Below are positions 22,431-33,184 of a DNA stretch of 64,000 bases, piece by piece. The DNA lies in contig NZ_FNDD01000018.1 of assembly GCF_900100015.1 (NCBI RefSeq), positions 1 through 64,000 on the forward strand. The letters are read 5' to 3'. Made by a program: the position numbers and the translations under genes. Positions within the stretch are counted from its first letter, which is position 1. The number at the start of each line of letters is the position of its first letter. Source of the stretch: Vibrio xiamenensis (lineage in GTDB: Bacteria; Pseudomonadota; Gammaproteobacteria; Enterobacterales; Vibrionaceae). The notes under the pieces are model-generated. The model searched no databases. It worked only from the letters and a program-made list of their open reading frames with translations, and had not been told where the DNA came from.

Positions 22431-22901
22431 TTATGCGTTTTCATTAAGGTAGTTTAAAACCACTTCGTGGTGGTCTTTGGTTTTGAACTTGTTGAACACG
22501 TGTTCAATCACACCATCTTCATTAATCAAAAAGCTGATGCGGTGCAGGCCATCGTAGACTTTACCCATAAACTTCTTCTCGCCCCACACACCAAACTGTT
22601 CTGCAACTGCGTGGTCTTCATCAGACAAGAGAGTGAAATTGAGATTATCGCGTTCGATGAATTTACCAAGGCGTTTAACCGGGTCGATACTTACGCCAAG
22701 CACCACAACATTGTGGTCAGTAAGCTCAGCATTCACGTCACGCAGGCCTTGAGCTTGCACAGTACAACCTGGCGTCATGGCTTTCGGGTAAAAATAAAAC
22801 AGGACTTTTTTGCCTTTAAAATCAGCGAGCTTAACGATGTTTCCGTCTTGATCTGGCAGCGCAAAAGCTGGTGCTGGTGCGCCCGCAGTTAACGTATTCA
22901 T
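22431..22901 (-). CDS. bcp: Thiol peroxidase Bcp (AhpC/TSA family)
   Basis: Reduces hydroperoxides with electrons from thioredoxin or glutaredoxin. The peroxidatic Cys46 is in AMTPGCTVQAQGLRD. E. coli Bcp has a resolving Cys five residues later (CTVQACG as I recall); here that position is Gln, so the protein probably works as a one-Cys enzyme or uses an external thiol. 156 aa, normal. It is 12 bp downstream of gcvR. Confidence 0.94.
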   Translation of the reverse strand: MNTLTAGAPAPAFALPDQDGNIVKLADFKGKKVLFYFYPKAMTPGCTVQAQGLRDVNAELTDHNVVVLGVSIDPVKRLGKFIERDNLNFTLLSDEDHAVAEQFGVWGEKKFMGKVYDGLHRISFLINEDGVIEHVFNKFKTKDHHEVVLNYLNENA

Positions 22902-22913
22902 TGTGATTCCTTT

Positions 22914-23456
22914 TTATTGGCTGTTCTTTATAAAGTTGAGCGAACCTTGCACTTTAAGCTGCTCGCACAACGCATTGAACTCTTCTTGTAATTGCATCAA
23001 GTTACACGAGTCATCGACGGTTGCGGTGATCGCAATATGAAATTGGTCTGATTCGTGCTGAATTTTTGCTTTCTCAATGGTTTGAGCGCTAAGAGACGAT
23101 AAGCCGATCCCTTTGGCGGCGAAAAATTGAGTGAATTTTTCCGTTAGCCCAACTTGGTCATCCGACTCAATAAACACTTCGATGGTATAGACATTACTCA
23201 TCTGTTCATGTTTAGCAGTACGTTTCATCATGGTGATGAGATCATGTTGCTGGCCAAGAAATGGCAGGGTGGTTTCGACTTTGGCCAGTTCGTTGCTGTT
23301 ACCTGAAACCAGCATAATCAAGGTAAATTCACTGCCAAAGATAGCGATACGGCTATCGACAATATTACATCCTGATTTGGTCACTAAACCGACGACTTCA
23401 TTGCAGATGCCTGGGCGGTCAGCTCCGACTGCCGTAATCACCATGTGTTGAATCAT
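22914..23456 (-). CDS. gcvR: Glycine cleavage system transcriptional repressor GcvR
   Basis: 180-aa protein with two ACT domains: the first begins VITAVGADRPGICNEVVGLVTKSGCNIVDS, the second IEVFIESDDQVGLTEKFTQFFAAKGIGL. In E. coli GcvR binds GcvA and blocks activation of gcvTHP when glycine is low. It is divergent from dapA and operonic with bcp, a frequent gammaproteobacterial arrangement. Confidence 0.9.
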   Translation of the reverse strand: MIQHMVITAVGADRPGICNEVVGLVTKSGCNIVDSRIAIFGSEFTLIMLVSGNSNELAKVETTLPFLGQQHDLITMMKRTAKHEQMSNVYTIEVFIESDDQVGLTEKFTQFFAAKGIGLSSLSAQTIEKAKIQHESDQFHIAITATVDDSCNLMQLQEEFNALCEQLKVQGSLNFIKNSQ

Positions 23457-23830
23457 AGTTGCGCTCTATCCATATGAACTTGATTAGTGGCTTAGCTTAG
23501 CACACATCGCTTTAATAGAAACGTTGTAGACGGGTTTGAATGGCCAAATTGGGACAGAAAAACGCTGACTGAACAAAGATATAGATGGCGCTTATAGTGG
23601 AGTGAAAAGTGATTTGTTACGCAAAAATTCGCTTGGTTTGAGGATGAAAACAATCGCCAATCGGCTTTGACGTAAAGCTGACACCGAAGCTTGAGGAAAG
23701 TGTAATTTGCCAGAGTTCTAACATTCGATAAATATTCAGCGAAATAGCGGTATTAAGCGTCGGGAATCGCTTGTTTTTATCAATCGCCTTACAGTACCAT
23801 GCAGAAAGTAAAAAAATGAGGGAGAGAGAC
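23457..23830. promoter_or_regulatory. Divergent gcvR-dapA intergenic region
   Basis: About 370 bp with no convincing gene, expected to contain promoters for gcvR (leftward) and dapA (rightward). The reading frame that extends dapA upstream has no ribosome site, while AGGGAGAGAGAC stands directly before the chosen dapA ATG. Confidence 0.6.
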
Positions 23831-24709
23831 ATGTTTTCAGGAAGTATCGTAGCGTTAATTACACCGTTTACTCAAGATGGCGAAGTGGATTTCGTGAGCT
23901 TGAAGAAGCTGGTTGATTATCATGTAGAAGCTGGCACCAACGGCATTGTTGCGGTTGGAACCACGGGTGAATCTGCGACGCTTACGGTTGAAGAGCACGT
24001 CAAAGTGGTTATGAAAACGGTCGAGTTTGCTGATGGGCGTATCCCTGTGATTGCAGGTACGGGCGCAAATGCAACCCACGAATCAGTGACCTTTAGTCGT
24101 CTGCTTAATAACTCTGGCATCGCTGGTTGTTTAAGTGTCACTCCTTATTACAACAAACCGACTCAAGAAGGTTTGTATCTTCACTATAAAGCGATTGCCG
24201 AAGAGAGTGATGTTCCGCAAATCCTTTATAACGTTCCAGGCCGTACTGCTGTTGACTTGCTGCCAGAAACCGTCGCACGTTTAGCTGAAATTGAAAGCAT
24301 CGTTGCACTGAAAGATGCAACCGGTGATTTAAGCCGAGTTAAAATTCATCGTGAACTTTGTGGCGAAGATTTTATCTTACTTAGTGGTGACGACTCCACG
24401 GGCTTGGATTTTGTGAAAGCGGGTGGTCAAGGCGTCATCTCTGTAACCAATAATATCGCCGCCGCCGATATGGCAACCATGCTCAAATTGGCCAGTGAAG
24501 GTAAATTTGAAGAAGCAGACATCATCAACCAACGTTTGATGACGCTGCATAAGAATTTGTTTGTAGAATCAAGCCCAATCCCAGTGAAATGGGCCGCGCA
24601 TCAGCTTGGTTTGATTAAAAACGGTTCACTGCGTTTGCCATTGACAGTATTGTCTGAAAAAGCACAACCGATTGTTGCACAAGCAATGAAACAGGCGTGC
24701 ATTGTATAA
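23831..24709 (+). CDS. dapA: 4-hydroxy-tetrahydrodipicolinate synthase
   Basis: First step of the lysine/diaminopimelate branch: condenses pyruvate with aspartate semialdehyde. The Schiff-base Lys161 lies in VALKDATGD, Tyr133 in [10 protein letters not shown], and GTTGESATL holds the conserved Thr residues. 292 aa, the same length as E. coli DapA. bamC follows after a hairpin, as in E. coli (dapA-nlpB). Confidence 0.96.
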   Translation: MFSGSIVALITPFTQDGEVDFVSLKKLVDYHVEAGTNGIVAVGTTGESATLTVEEHVKVVMKTVEFADGRIPVIAGTGANATHESVTFSRLLNNSGIAGCLSVTPYYNKPTQEGLYLHYKAIAEESDVPQILYNVPGRTAVDLLPETVARLAEIESIVALKDATGDLSRVKIHRELCGEDFILLSGDDSTGLDFVKAGGQGVISVTNNIAAADMATMLKLASEGKFEEADIINQRLMTLHKNLFVESSPIPVKWAAHQLGLIKNGSLRLPLTVLSEKAQPIVAQAMKQACIV

Positions 24710-24719
24710 TGAACGATAA

Positions 24720-24749
24720 ACGCCGAAGCCATCTGGGCTTCGGCCTTTA
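24720..24749 (+). terminator. Hairpin between dapA and bamC
   Basis: Stem GCCGAAGCC / GGCTTCGGC with a 5-nt loop followed only by CTTTAAG. The T-run is weak, so it may attenuate rather than stop transcription into bamC. Confidence 0.55.
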
Positions 24750-24767
24750 AGTTTCTTAGGAGTTTCG

Positions 24768-25805
24768 ATGAAGTTTTCTCATCAGCTGGTTGTTAGTTCA
24801 CTGGCTGTTTTTGTTTTAAGTGCTTGTTCAAGCAGTCCGACTCAGCGCCGTCAGGCGAAAGATGATTTCGAGTATTTAGATACGCCAGCTCTCAAAGCAT
24901 GGAACTATCCTGCCGGTGTTAAACGTCAACATTACGCCAACTTTGATATTCCAACGGGTGAATACGCTGGTGGAACAGGTCGCGATGTGGATATTCGTCC
25001 GCCGCAGCAAGTGCTGGAATTGATTCCAGGCGCACGCGCTGAGCGTAAAGATGGTGAAGTGACCTTGTGGCTGCCTCGCGAAGCCGATCTCGACAAAGTG
25101 TGGCAAACCGCTTTGGAAATGGGCAAAGAAAACCACATTAAACTGCGTTCACAAACCGACAGCCGTTTAGAAACCGATTGGGTGACTTGGAAATCAGAAG
25201 ACGAAGAGTTAGAAATCGGCAGCCGTTACGAGTTGACTAAAATCGAAAGCAACGGTCAGCATGGCTTTAAAATCTCTTTGATTGATTGGCGTGAAGGCGG
25301 CAAACAGAAGCCGGTTACCGAGACCAATAAAGAGCGTTACAACGCGCTGATGACCAACTTAGTCACCGCTCGCTACGACAGCGATTTACGCGCTGAAGCG
25401 GCACGTAAAGCGCAAGAACAGATCAAGCAGATTCCGGTTTCTATGGGGACGGATCGCAGTGGCTTGCCAGTGATTATTGCGCGCACGCCATACAATACAT
25501 TGTGGGAACGTATTCCGACGTTACTGCCAAGCATGGGCTTTAGCGTTGAAGACCGTAACCAGTCGCAAGGTACCGTCAAAGCGAAATACGCCGCGCCAAA
25601 AGACGAATTTTGGACGCAAATCGGCGTGAAACCGGTGCACCTCAAAGGTGGTACTTACACCTTCTTACTAGGTGACTTGGGCAACCGTACCTCGATTAAT
25701 ATCACCAACAGTGATGGCAAACCGGTGACGGAATCGGTGCTTAAAGACATGGTGCCAGTGATTTCAGCGGTCGCAAGCCAAGAAGCGGCAAGTGCGACGA
25801 AATAA
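24768..25805 (+). CDS. bamC: Outer-membrane assembly lipoprotein BamC
   Basis: Accessory lipoprotein of the BAM beta-barrel assembly machine. The signal peptide ends in the lipobox LSAC (VFVLSACSSSP). An unstructured N-terminal stretch after the Cys (RRQAKDDFEYLDTPALKAW) matches the part that contacts BamD. Two helix-grip domains follow (about 95-210 and 220-340). 345 aa is typical. AGGAG precedes the ATG. Confidence 0.93.
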   Translation: MKFSHQLVVSSLAVFVLSACSSSPTQRRQAKDDFEYLDTPALKAWNYPAGVKRQHYANFDIPTGEYAGGTGRDVDIRPPQQVLELIPGARAERKDGEVTLWLPREADLDKVWQTALEMGKENHIKLRSQTDSRLETDWVTWKSEDEELEIGSRYELTKIESNGQHGFKISLIDWREGGKQKPVTETNKERYNALMTNLVTARYDSDLRAEAARKAQEQIKQIPVSMGTDRSGLPVIIARTPYNTLWERIPTLLPSMGFSVEDRNQSQGTVKAKYAAPKDEFWTQIGVKPVHLKGGTYTFLLGDLGNRTSINITNSDGKPVTESVLKDMVPVISAVASQEAASATK

Positions 25806-25840
25806 TCGCGCCACGCTTATAGGTTAATGAGCAAAACACA

Positions 25841-25867
25841 AAAGGGAGCCAAGGCTCCCTTTTTTTA
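25841..25867 (+). terminator. Terminator after bamC
   Basis: Stem AAAGGGAGCC / GGCTCCCTTT with loop AA and seven T. Confidence 0.93.
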
Positions 25868-25921
25868 TGCGTGTCGTTTCTTTCGCCTAGGTTGGTACAG
25901 CGTGCAGAGCCTGCGCGTGAA

Positions 25922-26128
25922 TTAGCGCTCGCTGTCCTCGCGCGGCTCTTGATTGTTCGCATTCGCTTGTTTGCGCTTATCCAACTCATTGAGCTTATCT
26001 AAATCGGTTTTTTTCTTGCGCAGGTTCATTTGCAAATCCGCGGTCTGTTTGAGCGCGGCGATATTGCCGACAATCACACACACCACAATAATGGTGATGA
26101 CCCAAGGATTAAACAGAAGATCCAGCAT
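25922..26128 (-). CDS. DUF2897 family small membrane protein
   Basis: 68 aa: one N-terminal transmembrane helix (WVITIIVVCVIVGNIAAL) followed by a strongly charged, likely coiled-coil tail (LRKKKTDLDKLNELDKRKQ). Matches the DUF2897 pattern found in Vibrio and relatives. No known function. It follows the M15 peptidase gene after 2 bp, so it is probably co-transcribed with dapE and its neighbours. Confidence 0.78.
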   Translation of the reverse strand: MLDLLFNPWVITIIVVCVIVGNIAALKQTADLQMNLRKKKTDLDKLNELDKRKQANANNQEPREDSER

Positions 26129-26130
26129 GG

Positions 26131-26814
26131 CTAACTCGCTTGATCAATATTGGCGATATAACCAGTGTAGATCGAATCGAGGTGCTCAAGTACATACTCA
26201 GCGCCCAAAAACGGCGTTTGGCTAATTTGCTCAGCGAGCAACTTAGGTGTCAGCGCCTCAAGGCAGCTCTGCGCGGTTGCGCGATGGCTAATATGCCAAG
26301 GCTCAGGCGACACGCCACCTAAATCTTGCCGATAAGGAAAGAAGAAGCCAAACTCGGCCAAATGCGTTTTTAGCCACTGATAAAACTCACTCTGATGGCC
26401 GTCAAGATACTCCCAAGGCTCAAGCTTTAAGGTTTCGCCATCGGGCAGAGCCTGGCGGTCAAAAACATCGAAATCACTGCCCCAGTGATGACGACTCGAG
26501 CCTGGTAGCGCCGACCAGCGCAAAATCGCTTGCACTTTTTGTCCGTCTGACAGCCCATGGCTGTCTAACGGTTGGCTGTTACTGTCAAGAATGACACTTT
26601 GGCCAGACATCTTGTTATTCCAGATGGTGCATTGGCGCTGGTAATCGCGAAAGCCACTGGCGATATTAAACTCAAATCCGGCGTTGTCGGCCGCCTGTTT
26701 AAGTGCCAGCAGATCATGTTCAACGTTCGGGTGAACCAAAAAAGTTTTCTGGCCAACCAAGGTAGAGCCTAGATGGCTATCCGTTTGGCCGGTCAGCTCT
26801 AAAGGAGTCATCAT
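26131..26814 (-). CDS. M15 family metallopeptidase (D-Ala-D-Ala carboxypeptidase-like)
   Basis: About 227 aa with the VanY/DdcY fold. Zinc and catalytic motifs: IASGFRDYQRQ, SRHHWGSDFDV and EPWHISH, which give the usual HxxxxxxD...ExxH arrangement. Such enzymes trim D-Ala from peptidoglycan stem peptides; no signal peptide is evident, so cytoplasmic recycling (LdcA-like role) or non-classical export are alternatives. The ATG two codons inside the longest frame was chosen over TTG. It lies 14 bp after dapE. Confidence 0.82.
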   Translation of the reverse strand: MMTPLELTGQTDSHLGSTLVGQKTFLVHPNVEHDLLALKQAADNAGFEFNIASGFRDYQRQCTIWNNKMSGQSVILDSNSQPLDSHGLSDGQKVQAILRWSALPGSSRHHWGSDFDVFDRQALPDGETLKLEPWEYLDGHQSEFYQWLKTHLAEFGFFFPYRQDLGGVSPEPWHISHRATAQSCLEALTPKLLAEQISQTPFLGAEYVLEHLDSIYTGYIANIDQAS

Positions 26815-26828
26815 AAGCAATTCAGCCG

Positions 26829-27962
26829 TTATCCAAGGATATTTTCTAAGGTTTTCTGATACATATCAGTGAGCTTTTCCAAGTCAGCTACGTTTACGCA
26901 TTCGTTAACTTTGTGAATCGTGGCATTGACCGGACCAAGCTCGACCACTTGAGCGCCCATCTTAGCGATAAAACGTCCATCTGAGGTACCACCAGTGGTG
27001 AGCAGTTGTGGCTCTTTGTGGTTGACGTCCGACACCGCCTTGACGACCGCGGTGAGCAAATCACCGGTATCGGTCAAAAATGGATGACCGCTTAGCGTCC
27101 ACTTAAGATCGTAGTCAAGGCCGTGGGCATCAAGGGTGGAGTGAACGCGGCGTTTGATTTCTTCATCCGTCAGTTCCGTGCTGAAACGGAAATTGAACTG
27201 CACCGTAAACTCACCCGGAATGACGTTAGACGCCCCTGTACCTGCTGCGAGGTTAGGAATTTGAAAACTGGTTGGCGGGAAGAACTCGTTGCCTTCATCC
27301 CATTGAGTGGCGGCTAATTCGGCTAAGGCTGGCAGAGCGCGGTGCACTGGGTTGTTAGCTAAGTGCGGGTAGGCAACATGGCCTTGAGTGCCTTTGACGG
27401 TCAGATCGCCCGTGATCGAGCCACGGCGGCCGTTTTTCACCACATCGCCAACAAAGTTGGTGCTTGATGGTTCACCGACAATACACATATCGATGATTTC
27501 GCTGCGCTCCATGAGCGTATCCACCACGCGCGTCGTACCGTTAATAAACGGGCCTTCTTCATCAGAGGTAATCAAAAACGCAATTGAGCCTTGGTGATTC
27601 GGGTTTTGCTCGATAAAGCGTTCCACAGCCACCACCATACATGCCAATGAGCCTTTCATATCTGCTGCGCCGCGGCCATGCAAATGACCATCAATCACGG
27701 TTGGGCGAAACGGCGGAGTGTGCCATTGGTCAACCGGACCGGCAGGCACCACATCAGTATGGCCTGCAAAGGCAAACAGTGGCGCCTCGGTGCCGCGGCG
27801 TGCCCAAAAGTTGGTGGTATCTTCAAATACCATGGTTTCGATGCTAAAGCCTAGCGCTTGCAGTCGCTCGATCATCATCTCTTGGCAACCCGCATCTTCT
27901 GGGGTTACCGATTGGCGGCTAATTAAATCTTTGGCGAGCGCCAAAACCGGGCTATCCGTCAT
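26829..27962 (-). CDS. dapE: Succinyl-diaminopimelate desuccinylase
   Basis: Releases succinate from N-succinyl-LL-DAP in lysine and peptidoglycan synthesis. A di-zinc M20 family enzyme: [34 protein letters not shown] and the C-terminal [15 protein letters not shown] hold the metal ligands and the general-base Glu. 377 aa is standard. It is preceded by the ArsC-family reductase gene, the same pair (yffB-dapE) as in E. coli. Confidence 0.96.
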   Translation of the reverse strand: MTDSPVLALAKDLISRQSVTPEDAGCQEMMIERLQALGFSIETMVFEDTTNFWARRGTEAPLFAFAGHTDVVPAGPVDQWHTPPFRPTVIDGHLHGRGAADMKGSLACMVVAVERFIEQNPNHQGSIAFLITSDEEGPFINGTTRVVDTLMERSEIIDMCIVGEPSSTNFVGDVVKNGRRGSITGDLTVKGTQGHVAYPHLANNPVHRALPALAELAATQWDEGNEFFPPTSFQIPNLAAGTGASNVIPGEFTVQFNFRFSTELTDEEIKRRVHSTLDAHGLDYDLKWTLSGHPFLTDTGDLLTAVVKAVSDVNHKEPQLLTTGGTSDGRFIAKMGAQVVELGPVNATIHKVNECVNVADLEKLTDMYQKTLENILG

Positions 27963-27977
27963 CCTTGAATTCCTTTA

Positions 27978-28325
27978 TTACGCAAAAATGTCAGCGTATT
28001 GCTGAGCTTTAAAACCTAAGTGGTACTGGCCATCAACCAGCAAAATCGGGCGCTTGATCATCGCCGGTTGTTCAACCAGCAGCGCAATCGCGTTTTGCTC
28101 ATTGAGGCTATCTTTCTGTTCTTGGCTTAGTTGGCGGTAAGTGGTACCGCGCTTATTAAGCACATTTTCCCAGCCCAGATGCTGACAAAACGTGCTGACT
28201 AATTCGGCGTTCACACCATCTTTGCGATAGTCGTGAAATTGATAGGCTTGATTTTCGTTCTCCAACCACTTTTTGGCTTTTTTAATCGTGTCGCAGTTGG
28301 GAATGCCGTACATGGTAATGGCCAT
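27978..28325 (-). CDS. yffB: ArsC/Spx family reductase-like protein (YffB)
   Basis: 115-aa thioredoxin-fold protein with one Cys in MYGIPNCDTIKKAKKWL and the C-terminal RPILLVDGQYHLGF. The YffB family resembles ArsC but is thought to act as a glutathione-dependent thiol reductase. 15 bp upstream of dapE on the same strand, the conserved pairing. Confidence 0.87.
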   Translation of the reverse strand: MAITMYGIPNCDTIKKAKKWLENENQAYQFHDYRKDGVNAELVSTFCQHLGWENVLNKRGTTYRQLSQEQKDSLNEQNAIALLVEQPAMIKRPILLVDGQYHLGFKAQQYADIFA

Positions 28326-28530
28326 AATGGTCCTTTCGTTATGCTGATATTTTTATTGTTCCAGCATCCTATCAGGAAGCGCCCATCGAGACAAAAGCCG
28401 CGCCAAAAATTTTATCTCGCCAGCATTTGCCTGACAAATACCCACACCGAATGGGGTGTTATTGATCGAACGCAACACATGGCCGAATAAAACAGAAATA
28501 ATGACCTTGGAGATTTTTAGGGAGGTATCA

Positions 28531-28818
28531 ATGGAGTTGAGTCCTGTTTTTGCCAGGCGTTTGTATCTGGCGTTGTTAGTCGAAAATCTGGATCGGCCAA
28601 ATGTGCCGAAACTGATTGAACAAACGGGTTGGCCTCGTCGTACCATTCAAGATGTGATCAAAGCATTGCCGGGAATTGGCATTGAATTGATGTTCATTCA
28701 AGATGGTCGACGTCACAATGACGGTTATTATCAATTGTCCGATTGGGGGCCGTTTGATGCTCAATGGGTCAGCGAACGTCAATCGGACATTGCCGCCAGC
28801 TTGGGTTTTCGAGCCTAA
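28531..28818 (+). CDS. Winged helix-turn-helix protein
   Basis: 95-aa predicted DNA-binding protein: FARRLYLALLVENLDRPNVPKLIEQTGWPRRTIQDVIKALPGIGIEL has the helix-turn-helix layout of a small wHTH domain and is followed by a beta-wing region (FIQDGRRHNDGYYQL). GGGAGG lies 7 bp before the chosen ATG; an in-frame ATG 30 bp earlier lacks such a site. Target genes unknown. It is the last gene before the nif region and reads toward it but ends at a terminator. Confidence 0.75.
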   Translation: MELSPVFARRLYLALLVENLDRPNVPKLIEQTGWPRRTIQDVIKALPGIGIELMFIQDGRRHNDGYYQLSDWGPFDAQWVSERQSDIAASLGFRA

Positions 28819-28839
28819 TGTGTCGCCACAATCTTCATC

Positions 28840-28865
28840 AAAAGCCAGCATTCGCTGGCTTTTTC
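28840..28865 (+). terminator. Terminator between the wHTH gene and nifH
   Basis: Stem AAAAGCCAGC / GCTGGCTTTT with loop ATTC. It insulates nifH from the core operon, leaving nifH to its own promoter. Confidence 0.9.
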
Positions 28866-28937
28866 TTTGTCTTCTTTATATCGCTGTTACGTCTGGCTAA
28901 GGTTTGTCGCTACGACAAGACCAACTTACAAAAACCG

Positions 28938-28953
28938 TGTTGCAAAACCGACA
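28938..28953 (+). promoter_or_regulatory. NifA upstream activator site for nifH
   Basis: TGT-TGCAAAACCG-ACA fits the NifA consensus TGT-N10-ACA exactly. Its centre is about 106 bp before the predicted start site, within the normal 80-150 bp range. Confidence 0.78.
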
Positions 28954-29024
28954 ATGTCGTAAACGGAGCGAACAACGTCGTACGCCATATTTCCTAATTG
29001 ATTGATTTTTAGCGGATTAATTGT

Positions 29025-29040
29025 TGGTGCGAATTTAGCA
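29025..29040 (+). promoter_or_regulatory. sigma-54 promoter of nifHDKTY
   Basis: TGGTGCGAATTTAGCA: GG and GC separated by exactly 10 bp (-24/-12), matching TGGCACG-N4-TTGCA at most positions. Transcription should begin near 29051, 30 bp before nifH. Confidence 0.8.
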
Positions 29041-29065
29041 CCTAAGGTCTGCGAGTCTTATTTAA

Positions 29066-29962
<897 letters not shown>

Positions 29963-30015
29963 CGCCAGCGCAGCGTTTGCGCTGAACTGAAATTTAACGA
30001 TATCTGGAGGCAAGG

Positions 30016-31491
30016 ATGTCAATGAATAAGCAAGAGACACAAGCACTCATTGATGAGGTGTTGGAAGTCTATCCCGAGGTTGCTCGCGAAGACCGTAGAA
30101 AGCACCTTGCAGTGAATGACCCTGCAAGCGAAGGCAGCAGTAAGTGCATTACCTCAAACCGTAAATCACTCCCTGGTGTGATGACTGTTCGTGGTTGTGC
30201 GTATGCCGGCTCAAAAGGGGTGGTATGGGGACCGGTTAAGGACATGATTCACATCTCTCATGGTCCTATCGGTTGTGGTCAATACTCCCGCGCAGGTCGT
30301 CGTAACTACTACGTGGGTTCAACCGGTGTTGACAGTTTTGGCACCATCAACTTTACCACCGATTTCCAAGAACGTGACATCGTGTTTGGTGGGGATAAAA
30401 AACTCGCTGCTGCATTGGATGAGTTGGATGAATTGTTCCCACTTGCCAAAGGCTACTCAGTGCAGTCCGAGTGCCCGGTTGGTTTGATTGGTGATGACAT
30501 CGAAGCGGTCGCCAGAACCAAGAGTAAAGATCTCGGTAAAACCGTAGTGCCAGTGCGCTGTGAAGGTTTCCGCGGTGTATCGCAATCGCTGGGTCACCAC
30601 ATCGCCAACGATACCATTCGTGACCATGTGCTTGATAAATCAGACAGCATCGAGTTTGAAGGCACTGATTATGACGTTGCGATCATTGGTGACTACAACA
30701 TCGGTGGTGATGCTTGGTCATCACGCATCATTCTCGAAGACATGGGACTTCGCGTGGTTGCTCAGTGGTCTGGTGACGGCACTCTGCCTGAAATGGAAGC
30801 CACACCTAAGGTCAAACTGAACTTGGTGCACTGTTATCGTTCGATGAACTACATCGTACGTTACATGGAAGAAAAACATGGCGTGCCATGGGTGGAATAC
30901 AACTTGTTTGGTCCAACCAAAATCGTTGAATCGATGCGCAAAATAGCCGCGATGTTTGATGAAAAAATTCAGACTCAAACCGAAGAAGTCATTAAGCGTT
31001 ATGAGCAGCAATGGAACGCGGTGATTGAGAAGTATCGTCCACGCCTTGAAGGCAAACGCGTGATGCTTTATGTCGGTGGTCTGCGTCCTCGTCACATTAT
31101 CGGTGCGTACGAAGATCTTGGTATGGAAATCGTCGGTGCAGGTTATGAATTTGCCCACAACGATGACTACGTCAAAACCGTTCCTGAGATGAAAGACGCG
31201 ACATTGCTGATGGATGATGCATCCAGCTATGAGCTCGAAGAGTTCGTCAAAAAACTCAACCCAGACCTTATCGGCTCTGGCGTGAAAGAGAAATATGTAT
31301 TCCAGAAAATGGGTTTCCCTTTCCGTCAAATGCACAGCTGGGATTACTCAGGCCCATACCACGGCGTCGATGGTTTCGCGATTTTTGCTCGCGACATGGA
31401 CTTAACCCTCAACAACCCTTGCTGGAACAAAATGACAGCACCTTGGCTTGCTGAGAAAGACTCTGACGTTGAATTAGCGCAAACCGCCTAA
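30016..31491 (+). CDS. nifD: Nitrogenase molybdenum-iron protein alpha chain
   Basis: Binds FeMo-co and shares the P-cluster with NifK. P-cluster Cys residues are in [18 protein letters not shown] and [11 protein letters not shown]; the FeMo-co Cys equivalent to A. vinelandii C275 is in [10 protein letters not shown], and the His equivalent to H442 in [13 protein letters not shown]. 491 aa is full length. GGAGG stands 5 bp before the ATG; a second ATG two codons on is also possible. Downstream of nifH by 53 bp. Confidence 0.98.
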   Translation: MSMNKQETQALIDEVLEVYPEVAREDRRKHLAVNDPASEGSSKCITSNRKSLPGVMTVRGCAYAGSKGVVWGPVKDMIHISHGPIGCGQYSRAGRRNYYVGSTGVDSFGTINFTTDFQERDIVFGGDKKLAAALDELDELFPLAKGYSVQSECPVGLIGDDIEAVARTKSKDLGKTVVPVRCEGFRGVSQSLGHHIANDTIRDHVLDKSDSIEFEGTDYDVAIIGDYNIGGDAWSSRIILEDMGLRVVAQWSGDGTLPEMEATPKVKLNLVHCYRSMNYIVRYMEEKHGVPWVEYNLFGPTKIVESMRKIAAMFDEKIQTQTEEVIKRYEQQWNAVIEKYRPRLEGKRVMLYVGGLRPRHIIGAYEDLGMEIVGAGYEFAHNDDYVKTVPEMKDATLLMDDASSYELEEFVKKLNPDLIGSGVKEKYVFQKMGFPFRQMHSWDYSGPYHGVDGFAIFARDMDLTLNNPCWNKMTAPWLAEKDSDVELAQTA

Positions 31492-31553
31492 TACACGGAA
31501 GTATTTGAACCGAACCAGCGTTCACGAATGAGTGGCATGGTAGGAGAAACGTT

Positions 31554-33125
31554 ATGACTCAAGAAGTAGATGCAATAAAACCAGGGTTCCCGCTGTTCAA
31601 TCAGCCGGAATACCAAGACATGATTGCTAAAAAGCAATCGAGTTTTGAACAACATGTGGATGAAGCCAAAGTCAAAGAAGTTTTCGACTGGACTACCACA
31701 GAAGAGTACAAGGAACTGAATTTTAAACGAAAACACATCACCATTGACCCAGCGAAAGCGTGTCAGCCTCTTGGTAGTGTGCTGTGTGCCCTCGGGTTTG
31801 AGAAAACCCTGCCTTATGTGCATGGCTCGCAAGGATGTGTGGCGTATTTTCGTACCTATTTTAACCGCCACTTTAAAGAACCGGTGGCGTGCGTTTCCGA
31901 CTCAATGACCGAAGACGCAGCGGTATTTGGTGGTCAAAAGAACATGTTCGCTGGCCTACAAAACGCTTATGCCTTGTACAAACCGGAAATGATTGCAGTA
32001 TCGACCACCTGTATGGCGGAAGTTATCGGTGATGACTTGAATGCCTTTATCGGTAACGCCAAGAAAGAAGGTTACATCCCGGCGGAAATTCCAACTCCGT
32101 TTGCACATACGCCAAGCTTTGTCGGTAGTCATGTGGCAGGTTGGGACGGCATGTTAGAAGGGGTTTTACGTTACTTCACTTTGGCCGATAAAGACAAAAA
32201 CCAAGCGGGCAGCAAGGACTCAATCAACATCGTCCCTGGCTTTGAAACCTACCTTGGTAACTATCGTGTGATCAAACGCATGATGGAGCAAATGGGCGTC
32301 GAATACACCATGTTGTGTGACCCATCTGAAGTGCTGGATACGCCAGCAGATGGTGAATATCGCATGTACGCGGGCGGCACCACCATTGAGGAAGTCAAAC
32401 AGGCGCCAAACGCGAAAGCGACCTTGTTCTTGCAGCCGGATCAATCGGTGAAAAGCACCAAGTTTATCAAGACGACTTGGGAGCAAGATGTTCCTGATGT
32501 GCACATTCCGATGGGATTGGATTGGACCGACGAGTTCGTGATGAAAGTGGCGGAGATTTCAGGCAAGGAGATTCCTGAAGAGATCGTCAAAGAGCGCGGC
32601 CGTTTAGTGGACATGATGACCGACTCACACACTTGGTTGCACGGCGTGTCTATCTCGCTTTACGGTGACCCAGATTATCTGATGGGTATGGTGAAGTTCC
32701 TGTCTGAACTGGGCTGCGAAGTGAAGCATGTGCTTTGTCATAATGCCAACAAACGCTGGCGTAAGAAAATGGAAGCTATCTGCGCTGAGTCGCCTTACAC
32801 CAAAGACGCGCAAGTGTTTATCGGTAAAGACTTATGGCATTTCCGTTCGTTGATGTTTACTGAGAAGCCTGATCTGATGATCGGTAACTCTTACGGTAAA
32901 TTCATTGAACGTGACACCTTCACAAAAGGGCCTGAGTTTGAAGTGCCATTAGTGCGCATTGGTTTCCCAATTTTCGACCGTCATCACCTACATCGTGATA
33001 CCACATTAGGTTATGAAGGCGCGATGTCGATGCTCACGACCTTAGTCAACGAAATTCTTGCCAAGCTAGACCGTGACACTAAGAAAATGGGTGTTACCGA
33101 CTACGGCTTTGATTTGGTTCGATAA
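31554..33125 (+). CDS. nifK: Nitrogenase molybdenum-iron protein beta chain
   Basis: Partner of NifD in the alpha2-beta2 MoFe protein. P-cluster Cys ligands lie in KACQPLGSVLCALG, HGSQGCVAYF and STTCMAEVIGDD. The N-terminal extension seen in Mo-dependent NifK is present and the total of 523 aa equals the usual length. It is 62 bp after nifD and is followed by a strong stem-loop before nifT. Confidence 0.98.
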   Translation: MTQEVDAIKPGFPLFNQPEYQDMIAKKQSSFEQHVDEAKVKEVFDWTTTEEYKELNFKRKHITIDPAKACQPLGSVLCALGFEKTLPYVHGSQGCVAYFRTYFNRHFKEPVACVSDSMTEDAAVFGGQKNMFAGLQNAYALYKPEMIAVSTTCMAEVIGDDLNAFIGNAKKEGYIPAEIPTPFAHTPSFVGSHVAGWDGMLEGVLRYFTLADKDKNQAGSKDSINIVPGFETYLGNYRVIKRMMEQMGVEYTMLCDPSEVLDTPADGEYRMYAGGTTIEEVKQAPNAKATLFLQPDQSVKSTKFIKTTWEQDVPDVHIPMGLDWTDEFVMKVAEISGKEIPEEIVKERGRLVDMMTDSHTWLHGVSISLYGDPDYLMGMVKFLSELGCEVKHVLCHNANKRWRKKMEAICAESPYTKDAQVFIGKDLWHFRSLMFTEKPDLMIGNSYGKFIERDTFTKGPEFEVPLVRIGFPIFDRHHLHRDTTLGYEGAMSMLTTLVNEILAKLDRDTKKMGVTDYGFDLVR

Positions 33126-33131
33126 TCTTAA

Positions 33132-33162
33132 CAGCCCCACACCGAACACCGGTGTGGGGCTG
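33132..33162 (+). other. Strong intercistronic stem-loop, nifK-nifT
   Basis: Perfect 13-bp stem CAGCCCCACACCG / CGGTGTGGGGCTG with a 5-nt loop, starting 7 bp after the nifK stop. There is no T-run, so it is more likely an RNA-processing or 3'-stabilising element protecting nifHDK mRNA than a full terminator. Confidence 0.7.
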
Positions 33163-33184
33163 TGTGTTTAGGAGACAGCTATTT

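Noticed and set aside
30721..31335. Long antisense frame opposite nifD (also one opposite nifE at 34682-35293)
   Set aside because: Shadow frames of strongly biased coding genes; no start signal or recognisable domain.
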